Shown here: piece by piece, positions 56,501 through 62,400 of the stretch
How the letters are laid out: each line of letters starts with the position of its first letter
How positions within the stretch are numbered: position 1 is the stretch's first letter
From: Galbula dea
Lineage: Eukaryota > Chordata > Aves > Piciformes > Galbulidae
Reading direction: 5' to 3'
NCBI GenBank assembly: GCA_013399015.1
Contig: VWZX01001929.1
Coordinates: 186,001-250,000, forward strand
Length of the DNA: 64,000 nt
The notes under the pieces: model-generated
What the model saw: only the letters and a program-made list of their open reading frames with translations
Database searches by the model: none
Told to the model about the DNA's origin: nothing
Program-made: the position numbers and the translations under genes

Positions 56501-58185
56501 CCTCTATAGTTATGCCATTTGCATTATGAATTGAAAAGACTTTTAGAGTTCACTTCATATCAGGAAGCAATCTAAAACCTGTTCAAATAGGACTTAGGCA
56601 GCCAAACATCTTTAAGGATTTGTTCTTCAGGTGTCTCTGTAAAACATATATTCTTGACAATGGAGGAAAGAGAAAAGGGCACAGCAACAACCATGGGTTA
56701 CCTGAGCACCTGACAAGCAGAATTAGGCCTTGCCTAAATAACCTCAGAATACCCAATGTCTCACAAGCTCACATACAAGTGTGTCAAAAAAATGGCATAA
56801 GAAAACAAAAGCTAGGTAGCCATGCCCAGAGAGCACAAAGCAAGGCTATAAAAGATTTACTCTGACTTTCAAAGGTAAAAAAAAAGGAACAAAACCTTGC
56901 TAGGGGTTGGAGAAATTTTTTAAAAAGGTAAAGGGGGAAGGGAAAGGCCAATAACCAAATATATTAATCTTCTGGAGGGCAAGTGTCATTTCATTTTTCA
57001 GTGAAAGATAGGCCCTGACCATGGCTTTTTGTCTCTGACAGATGGCTCTCAACATTTTATTAGTATTCTGTGTTCTGATGTGGCACATCATCTCTAGGGA
57101 TAGCTCTCCTCAACTGTCCTATCCATTCCCAGCAGATTCACCTAGAATATATATTTTAATTTGTATGGCTCTGAAAAAGAATAAAACCTTCAAAAAAGCT
57201 AATATTATGTCAACCAAGCACTCATTGAAGTTTCCATTCTAATAGTTATTAAAGGGAGTAAAACAAAAGTCCAACCCTAACAATTCCATATCTAACTGGT
57301 TTTGAAAGGGACAAAAGAACAATGGCTTTAAAATATTGTAATAAATGCTTCCCTTGAGGAGGAAAAAACAATAGAAGGAAAAAAGCTAGTGTTTCAGAGG
57401 TACCTTCACTACATTTTAAAATAAGATTTAGGAATTTAGACATGATACACACTTAACAACAAATCCCTCACTGCTGAGCTTTAAAACACAGACCTTGACC
57501 CATCAATTAGATATACAGTGATAGGTGAAATGCAACACTCAGCATGAAAGCAATGGTTCCCTTTAAAATATGGATTACACTTAAAGAGCAAAAAGGGTCT
57601 ATTTTCTCCTAAGTCTAACCTTTTCCAGTGACCTACCAAAATGAGGAATTATTACTATCTGCAACATTAGAAGGGCATATGAGCAAATCCAGACAAGTTT
57701 GGGTTTCTTTTCAAGGGGTGGGAATGCTGTATTATTTATAAAGAAGAGGTACATTGGCATTCCTTCCTCAGTTTGCTTCAATACATTGCAGCAGTCAAAA
57801 CTCTGCTATACAACAGTGTACAACAGTAGGATGGAGAGCTACTTTTCTTAATTTCTCCACAAGTGGGAACCACATGGAAAACCCTGACTAACCAGCAGAA
57901 AACACCAGAAGTGTCTATGAAGAAATGGGATCTAAAAAACCATGCTTCAATGCTTTTTATACTTGCTTCTTCAAAGGTACCATCCTTCAGTGGCTTGTTT
58001 TGGCAATTAACATTTCAAATACCAGTGAAATGCAGAGGTATTTAACAGAGGGGACAAATACTTACCATATTATTGGCCCAAGCAATTAAGTGTCCTCTCC
58101 ATTTCACATTTCTTATATTTCCTTCCCCTTCATGTAAAACTGAAGGCTTCCATCTATTCATCCAGCCTCTCTCATATAACAGCAA
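11471..58185 (-). CDS. VPS41: VPS41, HOPS complex subunit (22 coding exons, 5' part outside window)
   Basis: VPS41 is a core subunit of the HOPS tethering complex. With VPS39, VPS11, VPS16, VPS18 and VPS33A it joins late endosomes, lysosomes and AP-3 carriers before SNARE-driven fusion. The 22 exons listed separately run from 58185 down to 11471, all with GT donors and AG acceptors and with phases that join without a break. They total 2115 bases (704 codons plus TAG). The product aligns along its whole length with human VPS41 (recalled) from about residue 151 to 854: end of the WD40-type propeller, an alpha-solenoid with a clathrin heavy-chain repeat (about 568-712), and a C-terminal RING-type domain (about 791-839). 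No frameshift or premature stop is seen, so the gene looks functional. Residue numbers given for exons assume that the missing N-terminal part has the human length. The start codon, first exons and promoter are to the right of the window. Confidence 0.97.
11552..13140 (-). other. VPS41: VPS41 intron (1.6 kb)
   Basis: AT-rich intron with no CR1 copy and no second coding exon. A short AAC-rich stretch lies at 12621-12637. Confidence 0.85.
13141..13220 (-). CDS. VPS41: VPS41 exon, residues ~802-828 (middle of RING domain)
   Basis: An 80-base exon that completes an aspartate codon and encodes ASKSFNVVVFHCRHMFHKEC followed by LPVSNT. The CxHxxHxxC cluster supplies the central zinc ligands. The acceptor is ctttcccag and the donor ACA|GTAAGA. 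The tail after LP differs from human VPS41 and is continued in the last exon. Confidence 0.94.
13221..14508 (-). other. VPS41: VPS41 intron (1.3 kb)
   Basis: Nothing beyond unique AT-rich sequence was seen. Confidence 0.85.
14509..14553 (-). CDS. VPS41: VPS41 exon, residues ~787-802 (start of RING domain)
   Basis: A 45-base exon that completes a glutamate codon and encodes ENICESCLSPILPS plus one base of aspartate. The CxxC pair (about residues 791 and 794) is the first zinc-ligand pair of the RING-type domain. The acceptor is gtttttccag and the donor TCAG|GTAGGA. Confidence 0.95.
14554..15470 (-). other. VPS41: VPS41 intron (0.9 kb)
   Basis: It carries one CR1 3' end (14825-14932) in antisense to VPS41, which is one arm of an inverted CR1 pair around the exon at 15471-15570. 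Confidence 0.85.
14825..14932 (+). mobile_element. CR1 LINE 3' end (short)
   Basis: Sense CR1 tail: ctgtgtgacctggtctag, a G-rich stretch with ggttggactagatgatct, and the terminal attctgtgattctatga. It has 88 of 93 positions in common with the reverse complement of 15635-15727. Confidence 0.93.
15471..15570 (-). CDS. VPS41: VPS41 exon, residues ~754-787
   Basis: A 100-base exon encoding ILLREGCKKILVADSLSLLK and KMHRTQMKGVLVD plus one base. It joins the solenoid to the RING domain. The acceptor is gcaccaacag and the donor GATG|GTGAGT. CR1 copies in opposite orientation lie on both sides, one ending 55 bases upstream of the acceptor. Confidence 0.97.
15626..16070 (-). mobile_element. CR1 LINE, 3' end with C-terminal ORF2 remnant
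   Basis: The minus strand ends in ctgtgattctgtgatct and contains an open frame of about 120 codons (16072 to 15710). It carries the CR1 ORF2 C-terminal signature: GLEHLPFEERLRELGLFSLE, RRRLRGDLI, SDRTRGNGCKL, and WHRLPREVVESPSLERFKTR. The fragment looks fairly young. Its 3' end lies 55 bases upstream of a VPS41 splice acceptor. Confidence 0.95.
16072..16140 (-). mobile_element. CR1 LINE 3' tail fragment, second subfamily
   Basis: The plus strand reads cacagaatcattaaggttgg then aagagatctccaagatcaac, the reverse complement of a CR1 tail of another subfamily. It directly abuts the 5' break of the preceding CR1, so the younger copy probably inserted at or near the end of the older one. Confidence 0.75.
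16640..16830 (-). mobile_element. CR1-type LINE reverse-transcriptase fragment
   Basis: On the minus strand this reads LGAVLFDIFISDLDEGTEF directly followed by ADDTKLGGVADTPSA. FADD (16740-16751) is the catalytic motif C of LINE reverse transcriptases. Compared with the usual CR1 order a few residues between DEGTE and FADD appear deleted. Only about 60 codons are recognisable, so this is a dead fragment. It may belong to the same insertion as the tail at 16072-16140, with internal sequence lost or unrecognisable. Confidence 0.82.
18640..18915 (-). mobile_element. CR1 LINE 3' end
   Basis: The plus strand starts atcacagaatcatagactca and runs through ctgcctggcagggacacc to ggttctatcac. The minus strand encodes SDRTRGNRCKLEEGRFRLDI and RQWDRLPREVLEASSLEAFK. 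It is the same subfamily as the copies at 24931-25350 (opposite strand) and 59232-59484 (same strand). Confidence 0.95.
20020..20156 (-). CDS. VPS41: VPS41 exon, residues ~708-753
   Basis: A 137-base exon that completes a proline codon and encodes FITGLLNNIGTHVDPILLIH and RIKEGMEIPNLRDSLVKILQ, ending DYNLQ. The acceptor is ggttttcacag and the donor CAG|GTAGAT. An antisense CR1 copy begins only about 60 bases upstream of the acceptor. Confidence 0.98.
20217..20404 (+). mobile_element. CR1 LINE 3' end
   Basis: Sense CR1 tail, from gagggtggtgagatactggg through gttgcccagagaaactgtgg to aaaccattctatgaa. It is antisense to VPS41. Its 5' limit is only about 60 bases upstream of the acceptor of exon 20020-20156, so it could overlap the branch-point region. 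Confidence 0.93.
21763..22115 (-). mobile_element. CR1 LINE 3' part
   Basis: The plus strand shows the antisense tail atagaatcacagaatcatca, then gggttggaaaggaccttcaa, aaccatcccctgaagtgcca, and tctagtcctatttctagtca. It is a different subfamily from the 18.6 kb copy and resembles the copies at 26.7 and 58.8 kb. It lies in the same orientation as VPS41. Confidence 0.93.
22250..22390 (-). CDS. VPS41: VPS41 exon, residues ~661-708
   Basis: A 141-base exon that completes the serine codon. It encodes RMGNSRSALKMIMEELQDVD and then KAIEFAKEQDDGELWEDLIL, ending YSIDKP plus one base. The acceptor tttccctag|GT is fixed by the phase of the previous exon. A second AG four bases further in would shift the frame. 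The donor is CCAC|GTAAGG. Confidence 0.97.
22391..23462 (-). other. VPS41: VPS41 intron (1.1 kb)
   Basis: Unique sequence with an A-rich run at 22929-22941. No transposon or additional exon was seen. Confidence 0.85.
23463..23517 (-). CDS. VPS41: VPS41 exon, residues ~643-661
   Basis: A 55-base exon encoding ALEICQQRNFVEETVYLL and the first base of a serine codon. The acceptor is aattcaag and the donor CTGA|GTAAGT. It is the first of three exons enclosed by inverted CR1 copies (18.6 and 25 kb). Confidence 0.97.
24931..25350 (+). mobile_element. CR1 LINE, 3' end with ORF2 C-terminal remnant
   Basis: Sense CR1 with recognisable frames: ERTERVGIVQSAEEKAL-like remains, then SDRTRGNGCKLEEGRFRLDI and RQWNRLPREVVEASSLEAFK, then the tail ggggctggagctagatgatc and cctatgattcta. 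It is roughly nine-tenths identical by eye to the reverse complement of 18640-18915. Confidence 0.95.
25411..25476 (-). mobile_element. CR1 LINE 3' tail (short)
   Basis: The plus strand has atcacagaatcacagaatat, then taggagttggaagggacctc and catctagtccaaccccc. It is truncated to about 66 bases and placed tail-to-tail with the copy ending at 25350, separated by 60 bases. Confidence 0.92.
26724..26990 (-). mobile_element. CR1 LINE 3' part
   Basis: The plus strand starts cacagaatcattagggttgg. The minus strand encodes SDRTRGNGLKLCQGRFRLDI and RCWNRLPREVVESPSLGVFK, the CR1 ORF2 C-terminus. It lies about 120 bases downstream of the donor of exon 27111-27248, in VPS41 orientation. Confidence 0.95.
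27111..27248 (-). CDS. VPS41: VPS41 exon, residues ~597-642
   Basis: A 138-base symmetrical exon encoding YLHKLFKRDHHKGQRYHEKQ, ISLYAEYDRPNLLPFLRDST and HCPLEK. It is identical to human VPS41 over essentially its whole length, as recalled, and lies inside the clathrin heavy-chain repeat. The acceptor is gattcctag and the donor AAG|GTATGT. Confidence 0.98.
27249..28457 (-). other. VPS41: VPS41 intron (1.2 kb)
   Basis: No transposon tail or extra exon was seen. Overlapping short open frames on both strands (27813-28281) lack any recognisable similarity. Confidence 0.85.
28458..28508 (-). CDS. VPS41: VPS41 exon, residues ~580-596
   Basis: A 51-base symmetrical exon encoding IDRVVEELENRPELQHV. 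Human VPS41 has KKVVEELEDRPELQHV. The acceptor is ttctttcag and the donor GTG|GTAATT. Confidence 0.95.
28639..28680 (-). CDS. VPS41: VPS41 exon, residues ~566-579
   Basis: A 42-base symmetrical exon encoding KAVDMLLDNEDKIS, the smallest coding exon here. The acceptor is ccttactttag and the donor TCT|GTGAGT. It marks the start of the clathrin heavy-chain repeat and is only 130 bases from the next exon. Confidence 0.95.
28681..29908 (-). other. VPS41: VPS41 intron (1.2 kb)
   Basis: It carries a perfect 24-base palindrome at 29275-29298 and otherwise unique AT-rich sequence. Confidence 0.85.
29275..29298. repeat. Perfect 24-base palindrome
   Basis: Each half is TACCAAAGATGA followed without a spacer by its reverse complement; the centre is TGATCA. 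The match stops at the next base on both sides. Confidence 0.95.
29909..30053 (-). CDS. VPS41: VPS41 exon, residues ~517-565
   Basis: A 145-base exon that completes the leucine codon and encodes YTYDQRYGRALEIYLTLRHK, then DVFQLIHKHNLFSSIRDKIV and LLMDFDSE. It leads into the clathrin heavy-chain repeat. The acceptor is ttttatcag and the donor GAG|GTATGG. Confidence 0.97.
30054..30949 (-). other. VPS41: VPS41 intron (0.9 kb)
   Basis: Unique sequence with no transposon. Two short opposing open frames near 30185-30472 have no recognisable similarity. Confidence 0.85.
30950..31077 (-). CDS. VPS41: VPS41 exon, residues ~475-517
   Basis: A 128-base exon encoding GFATLIKEWPGDLYNNTIIV and QAVVDHLKKDPQNRTLLRTL, ending AE plus two bases of a leucine codon. 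The acceptor is acttctag. The donor is GAATT|GTGAGT, with T in place of G as last exon base. Confidence 0.96.
31078..31569 (-). other. VPS41: VPS41 intron (0.5 kb)
   Basis: Nothing beyond unique sequence was seen. Confidence 0.85.
31570..31662 (-). CDS. VPS41: VPS41 exon, residues ~444-474
   Basis: A 93-base symmetrical exon encoding AISRYLPRRDPVLKPLIYEM and VLHEFLESDYE. Human VPS41 reads SPYLPRGDP here, so two solenoid residues differ. The acceptor is catccctatag and the donor GAG|GTACTT. Confidence 0.96.
33086..33409 (+). mobile_element. CR1 LINE, 3' end
   Basis: The plus strand encodes SDTTRGNSMKLSQRRFSLAI and RLQNSLPREVVTAPSLTEFK, a diverged CR1 ORF2 C-terminus, then a non-coding tail with gggtcccttccagctctgaa and gagattctgtga. 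It is the most diverged of the larger copies in sequence, with an altered 3' non-coding part. Confidence 0.88.
33410..33451 (+). mobile_element. CR1 3' tail fragment abutting another CR1 tail
   Basis: The sequence gaggtctttcccaaccacaa followed by tgatcctatgattctgtga is a second CR1-type terminus directly behind the first, in the same orientation. Confidence 0.75.
34292..34366 (+). mobile_element. CR1 LINE 3' tail (short)
   Basis: The end ggggttggactacatgatct, then agtcccttccaactccttcc and attctgtgattctgtga, is a sense CR1 terminus truncated to about 75 bases. Confidence 0.9.
35639..35720 (-). CDS. VPS41: VPS41 exon, residues ~416-443
   Basis: An 82-base exon that completes an arginine codon and encodes KCQKILGKNTELWEFEVYKF and KEIGQLK. 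It lies in the alpha-solenoid. The acceptor is ttccttccag and the donor AAG|GTAAGT, a consensus site. Confidence 0.97.
35721..37109 (-). other. VPS41: VPS41 intron (1.4 kb)
   Basis: Nearly half of it is the 0.67-kb CR1 copy at 36138-36806, antisense to VPS41. Confidence 0.88.
36138..36806 (+). mobile_element. CR1 LINE, best-preserved copy, 192-codon ORF2 C-terminal frame
   Basis: Plus-strand open frame 36139-36717 without a stop. It shows the CR1 ORF2 C-terminal order: LDMSWQCALAAQKANHVLGC, SREMILPLYSALVRPHLEYC, VQFWAPQHKKDVDLLERVQR, RLKELGLLSLEKRRLRGDLI, NRTQGNGYKLKEEKFRLEIR, HWNRLPREVVEAPSLAVFKA, and a stop after LGNLV. The normal CR1 3' tail follows, ending tctatgattcta at 36806. It lacks the endonuclease and the reverse-transcriptase catalytic core, so it is a 5'-truncated, inactive copy. 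The intact frame suggests a younger insertion than its neighbours. Confidence 0.96.
37110..37171 (-). CDS. VPS41: VPS41 exon, residues ~396-416
   Basis: A 62-base exon encoding DIGLAYINHLVEKGEYDLAA and the first two bases of an arginine codon. It lies in the alpha-solenoid. The acceptor is ttcccttcag and the donor CTCG|GTAACT. Confidence 0.96.
37172..39517 (-). other. VPS41: VPS41 intron (2.3 kb)
   Basis: No CR1 copy was found. A short AAC repeat lies at 37861-37879. Several opposing short open frames (37745-38361) show no similarity. Confidence 0.85.
37861..37879 (+). repeat. Short AAC microsatellite
   Basis: Five or so AAC/CAA units in an A-rich setting; too short for more. Confidence 0.8.
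39518..39574 (-). CDS. VPS41: VPS41 exon, residues ~377-395
   Basis: A 57-base symmetrical exon (phase 0 to 0) encoding EALMAAEISQKTIKKHKIL, the first helices of the alpha-solenoid. The acceptor is ttgaatatag and the donor TTG|GTAAGT. Confidence 0.96.
39575..41185 (-). other. VPS41: VPS41 intron (1.6 kb)
   Basis: No transposon was seen. The 114-117-codon open frames at 39892-40245 and 40483-40827 have no recognisable similarity and no splice support. Confidence 0.85.
41186..41301 (-). CDS. VPS41: VPS41 exon, residues ~338-376
   Basis: A 116-base exon that completes a split glutamate codon and then encodes YSEGESLFYIISPRDVVVAK and ERDQDDHIDWLLEKKKYE. This is the join between propeller and alpha-solenoid. 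The acceptor is catttgcag. The donor GAA|GTAATT lacks the usual G at the last exon base. Confidence 0.97.
41302..43091 (-). other. VPS41: VPS41 intron (1.8 kb)
   Basis: It contains one short CR1 tail at 42186-42265. The rest is unique AT-rich sequence. Confidence 0.85.
42186..42265 (-). mobile_element. CR1 LINE 3' tail (short)
   Basis: The plus strand has aatcacagaatgttaggggt, then gaaagatcatctagtccaac and ccacagcaggattccctag. It is the same subfamily as the copies at 14.8, 15.6 and 56.0 kb, truncated to 80 bases. Confidence 0.94.
43092..43221 (-). CDS. VPS41: VPS41 exon, residues ~295-338
   Basis: A 130-base exon (43 codons plus one base). It begins EVECCARPRLDIVQPLPESC and continues with EEISSDALTVRGFQENECRD. 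Human VPS41 has EREYCARP at the start, so this is one of the more changed spots. The acceptor is gtttttag and the donor CTAG|GTAGGT. Confidence 0.96.
43222..45526 (-). other. VPS41: VPS41 intron (2.3 kb)
   Basis: No CR1 copy. A-rich runs lie at 44055-44080. A purine-rich tract at 45219-45279 is a long polypyrimidine tract on the VPS41 strand, followed by a possible cryptic splice acceptor. Confidence 0.85.
45219..45279 (+). repeat. Purine-rich (GA/AAG) low-complexity tract
   Basis: Almost pure A and G for about 60 bases on the plus strand, so C and T on the VPS41 sense strand. It begins about 250 bases past a VPS41 splice donor. Confidence 0.85.
45527..45624 (-). CDS. VPS41: VPS41 exon, residues ~262-294
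   Basis: A 98-base exon that completes a split valine codon and then encodes FQFDTEFYISGLAPLCDQLV and ILSYVKEIADKT. The acceptor is ctgctttcag and the donor ACG|GTAATT. It belongs to the last blades of the propeller. It is preceded by the longest intron of the window, 7.9 kb. Confidence 0.97.
48270..48388 (+). repeat. G/T-rich low-complexity tract
   Basis: About 120 bases that are nearly all T and G, with GTT, GTTTT and GGTTT units. On the VPS41 sense strand it is A/C-rich (AAC, AAACC). It looks like a degenerate, mixed microsatellite. Confidence 0.85.
49586..49648 (-). mobile_element. CR1 LINE 3' tail (short)
   Basis: The plus strand has gaatcacagaatattaggag, ttggaagggacctcaaaaga and ctagtccaacccccct. 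Only about 63 bases remain. Confidence 0.93.
53068..53272 (-). mobile_element. CR1 LINE 3' end
   Basis: The plus strand starts atcatagaatggctgaggtt and continues with accaggtcacccagggccac and acaacctctctgggcaacct, ending in the region for RRVVRHWNRLPREV. Its tail is of the same subfamily as the long copy at 36.1 kb. Confidence 0.94.
53559..53625 (-). CDS. VPS41: VPS41 exon, residues ~240-262
   Basis: A 67-base exon that starts in phase 0 and ends after one base of the next codon. It encodes ICSVKERHASEMRDLPNRYV plus EI, matching the human propeller segment with V-to-I and S-to-N changes. The acceptor is tttcccag and the donor ATAG|GTATGA. Confidence 0.96.
53626..54749 (-). other. VPS41: VPS41 intron (1.1 kb)
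   Basis: No transposon. A short CCT run lies at 54572-54589. Nothing else was seen. Confidence 0.85.
54750..54896 (-). CDS. VPS41: VPS41 exon, residues ~191-239
   Basis: A 147-base exon, phase 0 to phase 0. It encodes GVKILDMISKQRITNVPRDD and then SLRPDMYPCSLCWKDNLT, part of the beta-propeller and nearly identical to human VPS41. The acceptor is tttcag and the donor AAG|GTACAA. It is symmetrical, so skipping it would keep the frame. Confidence 0.97.
55217..55276 (+). repeat. C/A-rich low-complexity tract
   Basis: About 60 bases of AAC, ACC and AAAC units without T except at one spot; a degenerate microsatellite. Confidence 0.8.
55723..55770 (-). mobile_element. Possible degraded CR1 3' tail
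   Basis: The plus strand has aatcacagaaaaggaggtag followed by aagggaccttgaaaggtcag, reminiscent of a CR1 terminus with several changes. It lies 220 bases from a clear CR1 tail. Confidence 0.45.
55993..56095 (-). mobile_element. CR1 LINE 3' end (short)
   Basis: The plus strand has agagaatcacagaatgttag, then agatcatctagtccaactcc and ccacagcaggattccctaga. It is the same subfamily as the copies at 15.6 and 42.2 kb. Confidence 0.94.
58066..58185 (-). CDS. VPS41: VPS41 exon, residues ~151-190 (first exon in window)
   Basis: This 120-base exon runs from phase 0 to phase 0. It encodes LLLYERGWMN at its start and GHLIAWANNM at its end, with EGNIRNVKWRG between, a close match to the propeller part of human VPS41. 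The acceptor (cttcatag, minus strand) and donor (ATG|GTAAGT) are clear. The preceding exon, expected to end in GGKK, was not found in the remaining 5.8 kb to the right. Confidence 0.95.
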
Positions 58186-58839
58186 CTATGAAGAAGTGCA
58201 ACAAGAAATATTTCTGTGACACAGTGCTGTATATAAACATGGGAGGTATTTTTTTTTGCTTCATTATCCCTTACTCTGCTTGGATACAAGGGCAATGAAA
58301 AACACACACCTATCACAAAACAAAGGCAAACAAAAAAAAAATCAAACTTTTTCATGCAAGTATGTATATACTGAGAATCTTGTATGCTACAGAATTCAGG
58401 CTACTTTAACAATATTAATAAGCAGGCCTTCTATCAAGTTTCTCCAGAGAATGGCAAGGATCATTTCCATTTTAAGGATATAGAAGTTAAGGCATTTGAG
58501 AAGCTAAGCCTACAGCACTACTGACAACTCTTCAGAAGGCTGGTAAAGAAATCTGGCCAGCACACACCTATCCACTGATTTCATGACAGGCTCCTTCTCC
58601 AAAAAACAGGCAGTCAGAGGAAATTATTGAAGACCCCCCAAGCCTATGTCCTTTTTTGCTTGGCCCCACAGGGAACTACATGACCTTCCACAGGGCTCTA
58701 GAGATGCTCTTAGTCCCATGTGCAAATTGCACTGTAGCCCAAGTGCTGCTGATAAGAAAACTTGTGTGATTGGGAATCCTGGGTTCTGCAAGTAAGGCAG
58801 GTGTTCTAGAATACCTAAAGGCAGAGATGTTACAGAAGA

Positions 58840-59036
58840 ATAGAATAATTATGGTTGGAAAAGACCAAAAAAAAAAAGATCATTGAGTCCTACTGTCCAC
58901 CCCACACTATCATCCCCAGAACTAAACCATGTCCCCAAGCACCACATCTACATGTTTTTCAAACACTTTCAAGGACTTCACTACCTCTCTGGGCAACCTG
59001 TTCCAACACCAGATAACCCTCTTGGTGAAGAAATTG
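58840..59036 (-). mobile_element. CR1 LINE 3' part, old
   Basis: The plus strand has aatagaataattatggttgg, then aaccatgtccccaagcacca, ctctgggcaacctgttccaa and cttggtgaagaaatt. An A-run replaces part of the tail. The order matches the subfamily with the catgtcc-ccacatctac segment. Confidence 0.9.
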
Positions 59037-59231
59037 CAGCAGCAAAGAGAAACCCAACTACATGCAGATAGTTTGCATGACAGTCCAGATCTTCTACTGG
59101 TTCCTGTATGGTTTCAGGATGTTAATTTAATAAGATTATATCATGGAATCCTTTTGAGTGATGCAAAGTGCAGTGCTTGGAGGGATACCTAAGTAAGAAG
59201 TGGAAGCATCTATGAAGATCATACTCAAACC

Positions 59232-59484
59232 ATAGAATAGAATTGTCAAGAGTTGGAAGGGACCTCAAAGATCATCTAGTTCCAACCCCCCTGCCTGGCA
59301 GGGACACCATCCACTACCTCAGGTTGCCCAGGGTACCATCAAGCCTTGGCTTAAAAGCTTCCAGGGATGAGGCTTCCACAATCTCTCTGGGCAACCTGTT
59401 CCACTGCCTAACCACCCTCATAGTGAAGAAATTCCTCCCAATATCCAACCTAAATCTACCCTCCTCTAGCTTACACCCATTTCA
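59232..59484 (-). mobile_element. CR1 LINE 3' end
   Basis: The plus strand has atagaatagaattgtcaaga, then ctgcctggcagggacaccat, cttccagggatgaggcttcc and caacctaaatctaccctcct. It is the same subfamily and orientation as the copy at 18640-18915, with little divergence. Confidence 0.95.
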
Positions 59485-62400
59485 GTCATCCTCCCAACTT
59501 TTGATGAGTACACCCATGTACAGACACATGCACAACCTGAACCTGAGCTTCCATGAGTGTACAATGACCATCAAGAGGTGTGAAACTGCTCCCTGCCAGG
59601 ACTCTCTCTGCATGGTTTCCCACCACGTCTGTTTGCATAAATAAGACACTAGCTGTTTGAAAGAACATCTTTTGATAAAATAAAGGCTTTTTAGCAGCAA
59701 TGACACAGCCTGCCTCCCTCTCCTAAAGCCACAAGATGGCACCAGAAGACAAGTATTTCCTCCAAAAGTTTCGAGCTGTCACTAGGAGGGAGCCTTATCG
59801 GGAACCTTGACGGGAAGCGCGCTTGCTGCAGGCGTCAAATTTCTCCCTTGAGCATATCTTGCCTCTTTAACTCTCCCCCAAATAATTCTGTCCTCCACAC
59901 AGCTCACATAAAAGTCCACCTTTTGACAGTCTAGGATAGGGGTTTTTCCAGCTGCAGAAAGGAATAAAACTCTTACAAAACATGCTATTTTACAGCAACC
60001 ATGAGAAGACAGTGCAAGCAGGAGTACAGTCTACGGTCATAAGGAATTTCCATGAGCACGCTGGTAAGTCGATATGAAACATGGGAGCAGCCCACAGCCC
60101 AAACTAATTAGCACCACTCAGAAGCTGAGGATGTCATTAAAAACTAAGTGCTGTGCTCATCCAGACTTCAAAATTACTTTTTTTCCTAGTTCCCAAACTC
60201 CTAAGGAGAGGCTCAATGGAAAAAGAACTGTCACTTGGATTTTTCTTTCAATTCTGTCCAAAAAAGACAGCAGCAAAATACTATTTTCATCTAGACTAAC
60301 TGGAGAAGGCTAAAAAAACCTGAAGTGGATGATGTAAAAGGTTAAAACTGGCTAAACACAATGATATTAACTGAACTTTAAATCTTTTCTGCTTGTGACC
60401 AAATTGTGATTTAAGTTTATTTATTACACAGAAGATCCAGAGTAGGCTTGGAATGCCACTTTGCAGCTATGTGGTTAGTGTTGGTGGTTTGTGAACATCA
60501 TGCCTTTTCATGACTATCTACCTGAGAAAGAAACTGCAAAGGAAATAAATAACCTGAGAAAGAACTGGTGAGGAGGACAGAAAATGAAAAAAAAAAAAAT
60601 CCTGCTTCAGTCTATGCCCAACTCTAAGCACATGCTTAATTAAATTTTCAGACCAAGGCAATAGAAGACAACAGTCTAATATTGCCTGCAATAAGGATGG
60701 AAAGTGAGCTTCATTCACTGCAGCACCCAGAATTCCCTGTTTCATATCAGCAAGGGCAAGAGGTTCATCACTGAAGCCACTCAACATTGTGGCTTCAAAA
60801 GAAGAATTAATCTCAAAATGTGCTTTACTAATTTATCTGCAATGCAATTGTCTGCATTTTATTTCTATACATCATGTGATTTATCTATTCTTCCATACAG
60901 CAGTGACATCTGGAAACTGAGTTCCTGAACCCTGAACTTTGCTCTGTGTTTTGGAACTGCCATCCACTGAATGCATCTCTCTCAAAATAAGCAGCCTAAT
61001 TTATTTCTTAGTCTTCCTTTCTGTCTCCCCATTGAAATGTTTATAGCACCAGAAAGTCACTTAAAACTTCAAGAGAAGCTAGACACATAACAAAACTCCA
61101 CTGTTTCTCAAGGGGTTCCTCCTACCACCTTCCTCTCTTTTTGGTAAGGGAAAAATACTTCAGGGCTTTCTTTCCCATAAATCCCATATTTTGGCAGTCA
61201 GCATTCACAGGACTTATATTTCAACAGCAGTCACAAAACCCACTTTCTTGCATTCTCTGCACTACACTTTATATTTTCCCCTTTTTGATTTGCTCTGGTA
61301 AATCTTTCTAGTCCTTTGTCACAACACACTAGTGCTTAGAACACTTCCAGCATCTCTTGCAAAGTACCACAACATGCTAATATAGCTAAAATAAACTTTG
61401 GACTTCAAGGGTCCTCACCCACACCCCTTCATGCAGAACATACACTGAAGTCTTCTGATAGTTCACTATTTAGTATTTTCTGAGTCTACTTAACTGCTTA
61501 TGCTTCTCCACTGGATCATTAAGAAAAATGACACACTGAAATGCAAGAGACAAGAGGATGGTGCAGGACACTTCTTGGTTTTAAGAACAAGTTGTTCTAA
61601 TTCTCTTGGATTAGTGAATGCATCTCACTCTGTTTTTCACTAGCAGGAGATTAACCTCCTCCACAAACAGCTCAAAACTGTACTTTAGAGTGTAGCCAAA
61701 GAGAATAGACTAGAGCTTGGATTTAATGGAGTCTCTCATGCAATTAGCATTAACACTAATTACATATAATCCCAGTTGTTAAAACTATGTACAGGAATTC
61801 TCAATCCTCTGAACAAAGTGGCCACTGATTGATGCTTTGCTAGCATCAATACAGTGAAGTAATTCAATTCATTTTCACCTCACTACCAAATATCACCTTC
61901 AAAACACTGAAATAAAAGAAGTCTGTCCTCACACAGGGAAGTTTCAAGGGAAACACTTTTACTGAAGCACTATGCACAGCATCATTACTTTGTTTCAACA
62001 GAGCACCTTCTCTGTAAAGGTCTGCAGAAGTTTTACAGAAGAAAAAGACTGAGAATTCAATTCTTAACTGACAAGCCACCCTTCCCTTCCCTTTGGCAGC
62101 ACTGCTGCATTAGGGTTTATTTCACAGCAAAAATCCTGTATTTATTTTCCTTGTCCTGTTCTCTGTTTGAATGAATGTGAAGATGTGCCTAGCTGTGGCA
62201 TTTGTTCTGGGTTTTGGCACCTGTGTCACCCCTCAGCCAAGAAAGATCACAAAAACCTAAAAGGCTACTGCCATGGTTACAAGAGATCACTACAGATATT
62301 GTTTTCAACATAAACCCAACATATACAGGCACAGCCCAGATTAACAGATAGCCAAGAGTAACACACAACTGCATCTCCCATGAAGATTCACTGTTTAATT

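Larger units (their letters stand above)
54897..58065 (-). other. VPS41: VPS41 intron (3.2 kb)
   Basis: It contains a CR1 tail at 55993-56095 and a doubtful one at 55723-55770. A C/A-rich stretch with ACC and AAC units lies at 55217-55276. Confidence 0.85.
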
